Assembly (NCBI GenBank): GCA_017937025.1
Contig: JAGBEJ010000005.1
Span: forward strand, 62,001 to 126,000
Source: Paludibacteraceae bacterium
GTDB lineage: Bacteria; Bacteroidota; Bacteroidia; Bacteroidales; Paludibacteraceae
Direction: 5' to 3'
DNA: 64,000 nucleotides
Below are positions 43,196-52,199 of the stretch, piece by piece. Within the stretch, counting starts at the first letter, position 1. Every line of letters begins with the position of its first letter. The notes under the pieces were generated by a model, which had not been told where the DNA came from, did not search any database, and saw only the letters and a program-made list of their open reading frames with translations. A program made the translations under genes and the position numbers.

Positions 43196-44691
43196 AAAAA
43201 GCACTTAGAATAGCATTGTTTGCATTTATGTCGGCAGCGGTATTTCCGGTTGATGCCGAACGTTGGGATGTGCGTGACTATGTCACTCTCCCTGACCCTA
43301 CGACACAGAGCGGAAACACATGCTGGGCTCACGCATCAGTGCATGCTGTGATGGCGAACTGGGCTTACCTTTCGAGTCTGGCTGACGGGTCGTATGACGA
43401 ATATGCGCCAGATTCTGTGTTGTCGGCTGAACACATGGTGGCGCACCGTGCCTACAACAACGCTGTTGAGAACGGCGGTTCGGTGGATTATGCGATAGCT
43501 TATTACGCGTCAGGACAAGGTCCGAAGGTGGTGAACGCGCAGGACGATACTGTGGATGCCAAGTATTTTGTTGGCTCGGTGAACAAGATTCCGTACTCTA
43601 ACACATCCGCATCGAATCTTCTTGTTTCCAAGGCTCTCATGAAAGAGGCTTTGAGGAAGTACGGTGCTTTGAGCGTTGTCTTGAACACGGCTGAGCTGCA
43701 ATCGCCATATTACGATGCGGTCAACCACTCGGCATACATGTCTGTGGATAAGGCGACTTCTTTGTCTCTGACACCTAATCATGCTGGCGTGATTGTGGGT
43801 TACGATGACGATTTCAACGACTTTGGCAATCTGGCGGAGAAACCGTCGTCGCCTGGCGCATGGATTGTGGAGGACTCCTACGGAACTTCGCGCCATGTCA
43901 ATGGCTATTATTATCTCTCGTATAACTCGGGAACGCTGAACGCGCCTTATGCCTATGTCAACAGGATAGACAGATTTGTGGCAGACACGATAATGACTAA
44001 GGATCGGCTTGGCGCAAGCGGTGTGGTGAGCTTTGATAATGATTCGGTTGTTATTTTCTCCTTTTTCGCTAATCCAAAAGGCGTGACAGTCAAGGCTCTT
44101 GGTGTTTATACAGCTCAAACAGGAATGAGAGTTGTGTTTGATGTGTTCAAAGGTGGTAGCATGACTACGACTTCGAGAATCGCGAGTTGTCATGTAGATA
44201 CTGTTTTTGCAAATTGGGGTTTTCATGTTGTGCGAATTCCTGACGCTTATATCCCTGCGGGGGATTCTATCGCTTTGGGAGCTTTGTACGTCAATCCAAC
44301 GGGTGGGAAAATCGCTTTGCCGCTTGAGTCAAGCAATTCTTCAGGTACGGCAGTCGTTACTCATGTCGGCGACCAGTACATGATTTATAATAAGAAAGGA
44401 TATAAGAGAATAAACGCGACCTCCAATTTTATAATGAAACTGTATTGCAAGAACGATGAAAGCGTAAGCGCCGTCGCAGAAAATGTGGCTGATGGCGCAG
44501 GTCTGACGGCGTGGAGCGTGGCTGACGGAATAATGGTCCGGACGGACGAGAAGGCGGCAGTCTCTGTCTATGACGCTAACGGCCGTTTGGTTGCCGTGGC
44601 TGATGTGGACGGCGAGGCGCTTGTGAAAGTTCCGGCGCGAGGCGTGTATGTTGTGGCTTCGGGCGGTGGCTCTGTGAAAGTGATTAAGTGA
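43192..44691 (+). CDS. Secreted papain-like (C1A) cysteine protease with T9SS-type C-terminus
   Basis: 499 residues. Signal peptide ending PVDA. The peptidase domain (25-265) has catalytic Cys44 in SGNTCWAHAS and His197 in PNHAGVIVGYDD. The third triad position, normally Asn in W-V-K-N-S-W-G, is Asp228 in WIVEDSYG. A beta-sandwich region follows (about 270-420), then a C-terminal 75-residue domain with VSVYDANGRLVAVADV and ARGVYVVASGGGSVKVIK, a compact T9SS sorting-domain pattern. So it is probably exported to the surface. Overlaps pgpH by 4 bases, an odd partner. Confidence 0.78.
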   Translation: MKKALRIALFAFMSAAVFPVDAERWDVRDYVTLPDPTTQSGNTCWAHASVHAVMANWAYLSSLADGSYDEYAPDSVLSAEHMVAHRAYNNAVENGGSVDYAIAYYASGQGPKVVNAQDDTVDAKYFVGSVNKIPYSNTSASNLLVSKALMKEALRKYGALSVVLNTAELQSPYYDAVNHSAYMSVDKATSLSLTPNHAGVIVGYDDDFNDFGNLAEKPSSPGAWIVEDSYGTSRHVNGYYYLSYNSGTLNAPYAYVNRIDRFVADTIMTKDRLGASGVVSFDNDSVVIFSFFANPKGVTVKALGVYTAQTGMRVVFDVFKGGSMTTTSRIASCHVDTVFANWGFHVVRIPDAYIPAGDSIALGALYVNPTGGKIALPLESSNSSGTAVVTHVGDQYMIYNKKGYKRINATSNFIMKLYCKNDESVSAVAENVADGAGLTAWSVADGIMVRTDEKAAVSVYDANGRLVAVADVDGEALVKVPARGVYVVASGGGSVKVIK

Positions 44692-44713
44692 AATTGAAGA
44701 GGCGGAAAATAAA

Positions 44714-44749
44714 AATCGGGCGGTCTATTACAGGCCGTCCGATTCTTTT
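44714..44749 (+). terminator. Terminator of the pgpH-protease pair
   Basis: AATCGGGCGGTC/GGCCGTCCGATT stem with two G-T pairs and a short loop, followed by CTTTT; close to the convergent gene's stop. Confidence 0.75.
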
Positions 44750-44771
44750 CATATAAATAGCAAAAACAAAA

Positions 44772-45326
44772 TTATTTGATATTCTCTCTCCATGTTGGCG
44801 CCTTGAACTCTTCCTTGAGCGGAAGTAGTCTCTTGTCAACATCGACCCCCAGCACCGAGTTGAAATTGTTGGTCGCCTGCATCTGCGCTCCGAATCCTAC
44901 GATGACGATGATTTCTGTGTCGTTGTAGTATTTTCTGAGTCCGTTGAGTAGTTCGTCAGAGACCTTGGTCGGGTCTTTCACAATCTGCTGTCCGAGCTGG
45001 CGCAGCAGGCTTTCGTTCTCCGACAGTTCGAAGTTGTTAGGGTCGAGTCCGAGTTCTCTGAGGTCGCTGATGAAGAACAGCGAGCACAAGAGGCATCCGT
45101 TGGTTGTGGATACGGAGTGCGCGTAGATTGTCGCGGCTCTCTGTCCGACTACCTTCACGAGGCTCGCCCATGAATCGTACCAGCCCATGAATGCCTTGTA
45201 TGTGCCGTAATCCTGAAGCATAGCGAGCTTCATGTTTGTGATTTTCCCTTTCGAATTGAGTTCTTCGTAAGCCTTCTTTGACTCTTCAGAGAGTTCTTCT
45301 GGCTGCTTTAGTTGTACTCTTGCCAT
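44772..45326 (-). CDS. Carboxymuconolactone decarboxylase / AhpD-like protein
   Basis: 184 residues, all-helical, cytosolic. The CXXC pair in TTNGCLLCSLFF, after a helix with GQRAATIYAHSVS, is the active-site pattern of the AhpD/CMD superfamily, which reduces peroxides or handles thiols; a C-terminal helix pair follows. Start chosen at ATG with GGAGG five bases upstream, a strong Shine-Dalgarno sequence that is rare in this window. It is 33 bases downstream of the Fe-alcohol dehydrogenase, on the same strand, so both probably form one unit. Confidence 0.7.
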   Translation of the reverse strand: MARVQLKQPEELSEESKKAYEELNSKGKITNMKLAMLQDYGTYKAFMGWYDSWASLVKVVGQRAATIYAHSVSTTNGCLLCSLFFISDLRELGLDPNNFELSENESLLRQLGQQIVKDPTKVSDELLNGLRKYYNDTEIIVIVGFGAQMQATNNFNSVLGVDVDKRLLPLKEEFKAPTWRENIK

Positions 45327-45359
45327 TTTTACCTCCTTTGTTTTTAAGTTTAGTTTATG

Positions 45360-46520
45360 TTAGATTGCTAATTTCAATACTTCGGTGAATGCCTTTGTGT
45401 CCAGCGGTATGTAATGTCCTACGGCGCCGTTTCTTGTGGCTCTTTTCGCCATTGTGTCGAAGTCCTTGTCGCTTATGCCGAGCTCCGTAAGCCTTGTCTT
45501 GACGCCGATTTTCTTGAAGAAAGCCTCGAGGATTTCCGATAGTTTCAGTGCTCTTTCCTTTTCTGTGTAGTCGTAGGCGTCGATGCCGAAAACCCTATTT
45601 GCGAGCAGTGCCAGTCTCCACGGCTTCACTTCCGCTGCGTACTTTGTCCATGCGGTGAATACTATCGCCATGCCTTCGCCGTGTGTTATGCCGTATTGTG
45701 CCGAGAGTTCGTGCTCGATTCTGTGCGAGCCCCAGTCGGCTATTCTGCCGGCATCGAGGAAGTTGTTGTGCGCCACGCTTGCCAGCCACTGCACCTCCGC
45801 TCTGGCGTTCACGTCCTGAGGGTCCTCTATCAGGCGGTCGGCGTTGAGCAGAAGGGCTTTTATCGCGCCTTCGATAAGGTAGTCGGTGGTGTCGGAATTT
45901 TTGGCGTCAGAAAAATATCTTTCAAGCAGGTGTGACAGCACGTCCGCCACTCCTACGAAAGTCTGGTACTTCGGCAGTCCGGCAGTGAACTTTGGGTTCA
46001 TGATGGCGAACTTAGGGATAATCCTGTCGTCCTCGAACCCGAGTTTCCATTCGCCGTTCGAGATTATGGCTGCGTTCGATGTCTCCGAGCCGCTCGATGC
46101 CGTCGTGGCTATCACGCCTATGTTCAGCACCTCCTTGGCTTGCGCGCCTTTCTCGAAGAAGTCCCACACGTCGCCGTCGTAAGGAATGCCGAGTGCCACG
46201 GCTTTGGCTGTGTCGATGGAACTGCCGCCGCCCACAGCAAGCACGAAGTCCACATTGTCCTTCTTGCCTTGCTTTACGAGCTCTCTGACGAGTTTCACGC
46301 TTGGGTTTGGAACCACATTTCCGTTCTCGGAGAATTTTATTCCTAATTCATTTACGGCATCCTCAATTACTGAGTAAATGCCCAAGGTCTTTATGAAGTC
46401 GCCGCTGTAAACCAGCAAGAGTGACTTCACATTGTAGCTTTCTAACAGCCCTTTGAGGTTTTTCTCGCTTTCTTCTCCGAAAACGATTTTCGCAGGGTTG
46501 TAATATTCAAATGAAATCAT
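45360..46520 (-). CDS. Iron-containing alcohol dehydrogenase (butanol dehydrogenase-like)
   Basis: 386 residues. NAD(P)-binding N-terminal part (VLAVGGGSSIDTAKAVALG) and a helical metal domain with ligands in VADVLSHLLERYF and RIEHELSAQYGITHGEGMA. It resembles the BdhA/YqdH group of Fe-ADHs that reduce aldehydes with NADPH. Full length. The start is preceded by AAGGGGG, again Shine-Dalgarno-like. First gene of the unit with the AhpD-like protein; a role in aldehyde detoxification is inferred. Confidence 0.9.
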   Translation of the reverse strand: MISFEYYNPAKIVFGEESEKNLKGLLESYNVKSLLLVYSGDFIKTLGIYSVIEDAVNELGIKFSENGNVVPNPSVKLVRELVKQGKKDNVDFVLAVGGGSSIDTAKAVALGIPYDGDVWDFFEKGAQAKEVLNIGVIATTASSGSETSNAAIISNGEWKLGFEDDRIIPKFAIMNPKFTAGLPKYQTFVGVADVLSHLLERYFSDAKNSDTTDYLIEGAIKALLLNADRLIEDPQDVNARAEVQWLASVAHNNFLDAGRIADWGSHRIEHELSAQYGITHGEGMAIVFTAWTKYAAEVKPWRLALLANRVFGIDAYDYTEKERALKLSEILEAFFKKIGVKTRLTELGISDKDFDTMAKRATRNGAVGHYIPLDTKAFTEVLKLAI

Positions 46521-46847
46521 AGTTTGCCCCCTTTCTTAATCGCGTAAAGTTTTCGACTGCAAGATTAGCGCGATATTGAGTATTATCCAAGAAAATGATT
46601 AAGCTATGGAAAATAAGCCTTATTATAAGAAATGTGTAGAATATATTTCTATGATAATAAAATAATGTGGGTGTTTAGGCTTATGAAAATTCTTGTCTTG
46701 ACGTTCGGTTTTTGGTGCTTGGGGTAATAAAAAAGCCCTGAATTTGTATTTTCAGAGCTTATTAATGATTGGATTTGTTGGATTTTCTTAAAAAACTACT
46801 GTTTTTTAGAATGTATTGTGGCTTTTGCTTTTTATATGAGAAAATAT
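46521..46847. other. 327-base gene-free region
   Basis: AT-rich. It holds the upstream region of the Fe-alcohol dehydrogenase (a weak TAATCTTG near 46560 on the minus strand, one mismatch to TAnnTTTG) and the terminator of the radical SAM/pdxK pair at 46725-46760. Nothing else recognised. Confidence 0.6.
46725..46760 (-). terminator. Terminator of the pdxK-radical SAM pair
   Basis: AAGCCCTGAA/TTCAGAGCTT stem with one mismatch; the A-run on the plus strand gives a T-run on the minus strand. Confidence 0.7.
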
Positions 46848-47471
46848 TTACTTTCCGTCGTCCACCCACTCTCGTATTCTGTATCGTGCGCCGATTGATT
46901 GGCAGAGCTGACGGCTTTTCTCTTCGTCTTCCTTGGATATTGTCGTCTCGACGGTGGTCATCACCACATCGAGCCCTTCCTCCACGCATCTTTTCGCGAA
47001 TGCTATCATGGCGTCGTACGACTGCACGCCGAACCTGCTGCGCACGAGAGCCTGGTAGCGTTCTGCGTCAGGCACGTTGAGCGATATGGACACTGTGTCG
47101 ATGAGCCCGACAAGCAGCGGAGCCACGTCCTTTGAGTTTATGAGGTCGGCTTGACCGTTGGTGTTAAGCCGTGTGCGTATGGCGGTGTTCTGCTTTACCC
47201 ACTTTGCCACGCTGAGCATCGTGTCCAAAACGCAAGTCGGCTCGCCGAATCCGCAGAAGACGATTTCCTTGTATGAGTAAGCCTTGAGTTTTTCCTCGAT
47301 GGCGGCTGTCGCCTCCTCGACCGTAGGCTCGCGCTCCAGCCAGAGGCTGTCGCTTTCGCCCACTTTGTCGTCGCCCTGGCGCAGGCAGAATGTGCATGCG
47401 CTTGAGCATTTGTTGGTGAGGTTGATGTACAGTCCGTCGCCCACCTTGTATGCTATTTCCATCTTTTTCAT
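46848..47471 (-). CDS. TatD-associated radical SAM protein
   Basis: 207 residues, a short radical SAM enzyme. Cluster motif CSSACTFC (CX3CX2C) near residue 21 in LYINLTNKCSSAC, then GFGEPT and TRLNTNGQADLI, all typical. It matches the small TatD-linked radical SAM group known from Firmicutes and other bacteria; tatD itself is not in this window. Substrate unknown. An in-frame ATG three codons later is an alternative start. It overlaps the pyridoxal kinase gene by 4 bases. Confidence 0.78.
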   Translation of the reverse strand: MKKMEIAYKVGDGLYINLTNKCSSACTFCLRQGDDKVGESDSLWLEREPTVEEATAAIEEKLKAYSYKEIVFCGFGEPTCVLDTMLSVAKWVKQNTAIRTRLNTNGQADLINSKDVAPLLVGLIDTVSISLNVPDAERYQALVRSRFGVQSYDAMIAFAKRCVEEGLDVVMTTVETTISKEDEEKSRQLCQSIGARYRIREWVDDGK

Positions 47472-48310
47472 TTGAATGAGAGTTTATCGATTACCTCCTC
47501 GAAGCACATTCCGTCGGTCGCCGGCGTGTTCAGACGCTCGGATGCAAGAATGCACTCCCTCACGAAATCCGATGCCGTGATGACGCTCTGCACGAACGGC
47601 ACTTTCTTGACCGCTCCGGCTGCGATGATGGCGGAGAACACGTCGCCCGTGCCAGACCTGTGCGAATCGACCTTGTGTGTGCGTACTGATTGTCCGCCTT
47701 TGCCGTGCTCGTAGCAGTAGCTGACCATATTGTCGCCGTCCTCCACGCCGGTGATGACTATCTTGCGTGGTCCCATGGCAGACAGTGTCTCCGCCAAGTG
47801 TAGCAGCATGTTTTCGGAAAATCTGTTGCTGTATTCTGTGCCGGCTAAGAAGCAAGCCTCGGTCAGGTTCGGAGTGATGATGTCGGCGTAAGGCAGCAGC
47901 TTTCTCATGCGCGACGCCAGTTCGTCGGTGTAGGTGCAGTAAAGCCTGCCGTAGTCGCCCATCACGGGGTCGACGATGACGGTCGTGTCTTGTGTGGAGA
48001 ATTGCTCGAAAAAACGCAGCACGAAGTCAATTTGCTCCACAGAACTCAGAAAACCGGTCAGTATGCCGTCGAACGACAGCGAGAGCTTCTTCCATTCCTC
48101 CATGTACGCTTCCATGTGCTCGGTGAAGTCGTAGTGGAAGAATGACTTGAATCCTGTGTGGTTTGAGAATATGGCTGTGGGCAGCGGACAGCACTGCACG
48201 CCTAATCTTGAGATTATCGGCAGGGCGACTGCCACCGAGCATCGTCCGAAGCCCGATATGTCGTTTATGTTGGCTATCTTGAGCTGCCTGTTGTGGTTGG
48301 GTTCTGTCAT
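47468..48310 (-). CDS. pdxK: Pyridoxal/pyridoxamine kinase
   Basis: 280 residues from ATG 48310. Ribokinase-like fold: NDISGFGRCSVAVALPI at the N-terminus, VIVDPVMGDYG in the ATP/Mg region and the anion-hole HRSGTGDVFSAIIAAG at the C-terminus. Phosphorylates the B6 vitamers with ATP. A TTG nine codons upstream lies inside the -7 element, so the ATG is preferred. It is the promoter-proximal gene of the pair with the radical SAM protein. pdxK versus pdxY cannot be told apart by eye. Confidence 0.88.
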   Translation of the reverse strand: MTEPNHNRQLKIANINDISGFGRCSVAVALPIISRLGVQCCPLPTAIFSNHTGFKSFFHYDFTEHMEAYMEEWKKLSLSFDGILTGFLSSVEQIDFVLRFFEQFSTQDTTVIVDPVMGDYGRLYCTYTDELASRMRKLLPYADIITPNLTEACFLAGTEYSNRFSENMLLHLAETLSAMGPRKIVITGVEDGDNMVSYCYEHGKGGQSVRTHKVDSHRSGTGDVFSAIIAAGAVKKVPFVQSVITASDFVRECILASERLNTPATDGMCFEEVIDKLSFK

Positions 48311-48334
48311 CCGTTCGTTTTGTTTTTCGGACGG

Positions 48335-48342
48335 CAAAGTTA
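48335..48342 (-). promoter_or_regulatory. -7 promoter element of pdxK
   Basis: Reads TAACTTTG on the minus strand, 24 bases before the ATG. Confidence 0.6.
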
Positions 48343-48426
48343 TGCAACAATATTTCTCGTTCTAAACGCTCCGCTACTTTTATGCTGTTATTTAAGTGTA
48401 TTTCGTATGTGAGTGTTGATGTTTTT

Positions 48427-48891
48427 TCAACGTCTTATGTTGTGGATGTCTAATATGTATTCATTCTCTTTCCTTGTCCATCTGGTCCGTGTGTAGTAGG
48501 AGGCATTGATGGTGTCTGAACCCAGTACGATATAGTTTATTCGTTGCCATAACGGCACTATGTCCCAGTGTTCCGGAGTGTCGAATGCAGTAGGGAAGTC
48601 TTTGCTTACGAGTCCGACGTCGTATGTCCATGTGGCGCATTCGTATGGCTGGATGGTCACGACTGTGTCGGCTTCTGCAATCTTGATGCTTTCGTAGCCT
48701 TCTCCGTGATCGTAGGTCGGGAGCACATCCTCCATGCTTCTGTACTGTTCGATGTATGAAATTGTGATTTCTTTGTCCGTGCGGTTGTTTATTGTGAATT
48801 CGAATGCTCCCCAGTAATCGCAGGAAGTCAGCATGTTTGTGGCGGTGACAAATAACATGATGGTCTTGAGGGTCTTCGTCAGAGTGCTCAT
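48427..48891 (-). CDS. Lipoprotein of unknown function
   Basis: 154 residues. Leader with lipobox NMLTSCDYWG (Cys about 24). Mature part beta-rich: FEFTINNRTDKEITISYIEQ, a pattern of small secreted immunoglobulin-like proteins, then TVVTIQPYECATWTYDVG. The end (RWTRKENEYILDIHNI) suggests a folded small beta-domain. No recognised family and no operon partner. Confidence 0.6.
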   Translation of the reverse strand: MSTLTKTLKTIMLFVTATNMLTSCDYWGAFEFTINNRTDKEITISYIEQYRSMEDVLPTYDHGEGYESIKIAEADTVVTIQPYECATWTYDVGLVSKDFPTAFDTPEHWDIVPLWQRINYIVLGSDTINASYYTRTRWTRKENEYILDIHNIRR

Positions 48892-48996
48892 TTTCTTTGC
48901 TTTTGGTTAAAAAAACGCTGTAAATATATTAAGAATGTTTGGTTCTGTTGTGCTTGATTGTAGTTTATGTTGCTTGTGTAAATGTTTTGTATTTGA

Positions 48997-49004
48997 TATT
49001 TTTG
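48997..49004 (+). promoter_or_regulatory. -7 promoter element of the secreted protein at 49037
   Basis: TATTTTTG (TAnnTTTG) with TTG at 48974-48976, 20 bases upstream. Confidence 0.55.
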
Positions 49005-49036
49005 TTTCCTGTTTTATTTCGTGAAATATTATAAAT

Positions 49037-49798
49037 ATGAAATTCTTGTTATCTATTGCGCTTCTCGCATTGTCGTTTAGTTGTCTTGCGCAAAACGAAA
49101 CCGAGAGATATGTGTTCTGGCAGCCGAATGTGAAGCTGACTTTTGATATGTTTTGTGGGACACCGACATCTTCGGTAGTGGAGAAATTAAAGGGAGCGAA
49201 TACGTATTATGATGTTGCTCTTGGCTTGTGGGGTGTTCTTGATGTGCCTAAAACAAAACGAATGTGGAAGAAAATGCCTGAAAAAAGTTATTTCTGCGCG
49301 GCTATGGATAAAACAAAGTCGTTTTTGATTGTTCGCGATAGTGCGGAATTGAAATATGCACAGTTGTTTTGGGATATTTGCGAACTTGCAACAAGGGTGA
49401 CAAGAAAAACACTTTTAGAAACTGTGTGCCAAATGGATTCTATAGGATTCCATACTACAGTATCATCAAAAGGCGTCAAGGTTTTCGCTCACGATACACT
49501 CAATCAAGTGAAATCCTTTGGGCTGATTGCTATGTTTTATACGACGGCATTAAATGATGGGAAGGAATTTCGTAAAGCTATGACAGGTGCCATTTTTAAT
49601 GAGGTGGTAAGTCCTCGCAATGAGGATGCTTATCGCTTTTACAGAAATAAAGTTGACTCCCTTCTGCTTGAGACAGAGAAGTATGCGACGAAAGCAGAGG
49701 AAATAGAACGCTTTATAAGAAATACACCTGAAAAGGGTTATATAACTCCAACTAAGATTGTGGGCGATTTTAAAAATCGAGGTGAAATCAGATACTGA
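49037..49798 (+). CDS. Secreted protein of unknown function
   Basis: 253 residues. Signal peptide ending SCLAQ. The opening YVFWQPNVKLTFDMFCGTP recalls the first strand of DUF922-type putative zinc peptidases of Bacteroidota (W...LTW.DF.G.P), but the HExxH motif is not visible, so catalysis is not supported. C-terminal third helical and charged (YRFYRNKVDSLLLETEKYATKAEEIERFI). Lower GC than the following core genes. Single gene upstream of pyrH. Confidence 0.55.
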   Translation: MKFLLSIALLALSFSCLAQNETERYVFWQPNVKLTFDMFCGTPTSSVVEKLKGANTYYDVALGLWGVLDVPKTKRMWKKMPEKSYFCAAMDKTKSFLIVRDSAELKYAQLFWDICELATRVTRKTLLETVCQMDSIGFHTTVSSKGVKVFAHDTLNQVKSFGLIAMFYTTALNDGKEFRKAMTGAIFNEVVSPRNEDAYRFYRNKVDSLLLETEKYATKAEEIERFIRNTPEKGYITPTKIVGDFKNRGEIRY

Positions 49799-49872
49799 AG
49801 CCGGTCTATCTTGCCTGTCTTTGCGTTGAGTCAATAAAAACAAACAAAATTGGCAGTGGCTACTAATTCTGC

Positions 49873-49880
49873 TATATTTG
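49873..49880 (+). promoter_or_regulatory. -7 promoter element of pyrH
   Basis: TATATTTG with TTG at 49850-49852, 20 bases upstream; 22 bases before the pyrH ATG. Confidence 0.65.
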
Positions 49881-49902
49881 CAGAATATATAATAATTGAC
49901 AA

Positions 49903-50616
49903 ATGGCACGATTCAATAGAATTCTCCTGAAACTCAGCGGCGAGTCGCTTATGGGAGAGAAACAGTACGGCATAGACGAGACTCGTCTGGCTGAGTATGC
50001 GGCACAGATAAAGGAAGTGCATGACATGGGCGTGGAGATAGGCATTGTGATAGGCGGAGGAAATATCTTCCGTGGCTTGAGCGGCGCTTCGAAAGGCTTC
50101 GACAGAGTCAAGGGCGACCAGATGGGTATGCTCGCGACGGTCATCAACAGCCTTGCGCTGAGCTCGGCGCTGACAGCGATAGGCGTGAAAACAAGAGTGC
50201 TGACGGCGATAAGAATGGAGCCTATTGGCGAGTTCTACACAAAGTGGAAAGCCATTGAGGCGATGCAGAATGGCGAGGTGGCTATCTTCTCGGCAGGAAC
50301 TGGAAATCCTTACTTCACCACAGACACAGGTTCGTCGCTCAGAGCCATAGAGATAGAGGCTGACGTGATGCTCAAAGGCACACGCGTGGACGGCATCTAC
50401 ACAGCCGACCCAGAGAAAGACCCTACAGCCACTAAGTTCGACGAGATAACATACGATGAGATTTACAATAAGGGACTGAAGGTGATGGACCTCACCGCCA
50501 CTACCATGTGCAAGGAGAACGGCATGAAAATCTACGTCTTCAACATGGACAAGGTGGGCAACCTGAAGAAGCTCATGGACGGCGAGAACATAGGAACGCT
50601 GGTTACCGACAAATAA
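49903..50616 (+). CDS. pyrH: UMP kinase
   Basis: 237 residues. Amino-acid-kinase fold: ILLKLSGESLMG at the N-terminus, IGIVIGGGNIFRGL, GTGNPYFTTDTGSSLRA and KGTRVDGIYTADPEKDP. Converts UMP to UDP with ATP, a hexameric allosteric enzyme. Full length; followed 41 bases later by frr, the classical pyrH-frr order. Confidence 0.96.
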   Translation: MARFNRILLKLSGESLMGEKQYGIDETRLAEYAAQIKEVHDMGVEIGIVIGGGNIFRGLSGASKGFDRVKGDQMGMLATVINSLALSSALTAIGVKTRVLTAIRMEPIGEFYTKWKAIEAMQNGEVAIFSAGTGNPYFTTDTGSSLRAIEIEADVMLKGTRVDGIYTADPEKDPTATKFDEITYDEIYNKGLKVMDLTATTMCKENGMKIYVFNMDKVGNLKKLMDGENIGTLVTDK

Positions 50617-50657
50617 AAACAGAGTAATAACATAAAATAAATAAGAAATAAACGATT

Positions 50658-51218
50658 ATGGCAGAATTGAACGAATACCTGAGCAAGGCGGAGGAGTCTA
50701 TGGAAGAGGCAACAATGTATCTTGAGGAGGCATTGGCAAGAGTTAGAGCAGGCAAGGCGAATGCGCATATACTTGACCCTATCAGAATAGATTACTACGG
50801 CACACAGTCGCCTGTCAGCGCGGCAGCGGTAGTCACGACTCCAGACGCGAGAACGATAGCAATCAAGCCTTTCGAGAAGTCTATGCTCCCAGTCATAGAG
50901 AAGGCGATAATCAACTCAGAAATCGGCATCATGCCTATCAACAACGGCGAGATAATCCGTCTGCAGATTCCGCCATTGACAGAGGAGAGACGTCGCGAGC
51001 TGGCTAAGAAGTGCAAGCAGGAGTGCGAGAATTCCAAGGTCGTAGTGAGAAATGCGAGAAGAGACGCGATAGACGGTCTTAAGAAGGCAATCAAGGACGG
51101 AATGCCTGAGGATGTCGAGAAAGACGGCGAAGACCAGGTTCAGAAGCTCCACGACAAGTGGATCAAGAAGATAGATGACCTTTACGCTGAGAAGGAAAAG
51201 GAAATCATGACTGTGTAA
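50658..51218 (+). CDS. frr: Ribosome recycling factor
   Basis: 186 residues. Three-helix bundle plus hinge domain: LARVRAGKANAHILDPI, YYGTQSPVSAAAVV, IAIKPFEKSMLPVIEKAI and RIQIPPLTEERR-like LQIPPLTEERRRELAKK, all conserved. Splits post-termination ribosomes with EF-G. Ends EIMTV. Between pyrH and rsgA. Confidence 0.97.
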   Translation: MAELNEYLSKAEESMEEATMYLEEALARVRAGKANAHILDPIRIDYYGTQSPVSAAAVVTTPDARTIAIKPFEKSMLPVIEKAIINSEIGIMPINNGEIIRLQIPPLTEERRRELAKKCKQECENSKVVVRNARRDAIDGLKKAIKDGMPEDVEKDGEDQVQKLHDKWIKKIDDLYAEKEKEIMTV

Positions 51219-51243
51219 GTCATACGATTAAAGACGTTTTGCA

Positions 51244-52179
51244 ATGAAAGGACTTGTAATAAAAAATACAGGCAGCTGGCTCGAGGTGAAGACCGGTGAC
51301 GGCCAGACCTTTCAGTGCAAGGTCAAGGGCTCCTTCCGTCTCAAGGGCATAAGGAGCACAAACCCTATAACGGTTGGCGACAATGTCGTGTTCTCTGTCG
51401 ATAACGAGGGCCACGGGCTCATAAGCGAGATAGAGGGCCGCAAGAACTACATCATCCGCCGCTCGTCCAACCTTAGCAAGCAAAGTCAGATAATAGCCGC
51501 CAATCTCGATTTAGTGCTTCTTGTGGCAACGATTGTCCATCCCGAGACATCCACCACGTTCATAGACCGTTTCCTCGCCACAGCCGAGGCTTATAACGTT
51601 GATGCGTGCATCGTGTTCAACAAGATAGACCTGCTGACGGACGAGGATAAGGAGTACCTTGCCTCGATGAAATATCTTTATGAAGGCATCGGCTATATGT
51701 GCCGCGAGGTGTCGTCGCTCACAGGCGCCGGCGTCGATGAGCTGAGAGAGTCGCTTAACGGAAAGATTTCTTTATTCTCCGGCAATTCTGGCGTGGGCAA
51801 ATCGACGTTGATAAACTCGCTGCTGAAAAGAGAAGTGGCGAAGACTGGTGAAATCTCGTCATATCATGACAAGGGCATGCACACGACAACATTTTCCGAG
51901 ATGTATGAGCTTGACGGAGGTGGATACATAATAGACACGCCTGGAATCAAGGGCTTCGGCACAGTCGATTTCAAGCATGAGGAAGTGTCGCATTACTTCC
52001 CTGAGATATTCCGCGAGTCGGAGAATTGCCGATTCAACAACTGCACCCACGTTCATGAGCCGGGCTGCGCTGTGCTGAAGGCTGTCGAGGAACATCGAAT
52101 CAGCGAGTCGAGGTACGCCAGCTACAGAAGCGTGATGGAGGACGAGGACGAAAGCAAGTATCGCGAGCGTGAACGTTAA
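51244..52179 (+). CDS. rsgA: Ribosome small-subunit biogenesis GTPase RsgA
   Basis: 311 residues. N-terminal OB-fold, then a circularly permuted GTPase (G4 VFNKIDLL before G1 [14 protein letters not shown] and G3 DTPGIKGFG). A C-terminal zinc knuckle follows, [14 protein letters not shown]. Acts in late 30S maturation. Starts 25 bases after frr; the histidine kinase follows after 20 bases. Confidence 0.95.
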   Translation: MKGLVIKNTGSWLEVKTGDGQTFQCKVKGSFRLKGIRSTNPITVGDNVVFSVDNEGHGLISEIEGRKNYIIRRSSNLSKQSQIIAANLDLVLLVATIVHPETSTTFIDRFLATAEAYNVDACIVFNKIDLLTDEDKEYLASMKYLYEGIGYMCREVSSLTGAGVDELRESLNGKISLFSGNSGVGKSTLINSLLKREVAKTGEISSYHDKGMHTTTFSEMYELDGGGYIIDTPGIKGFGTVDFKHEEVSHYFPEIFRESENCRFNNCTHVHEPGCAVLKAVEEHRISESRYASYRSVMEDEDESKYRERER

Positions 52180-52199
52180 TCTGCGCGAGTTTTTTCCAC

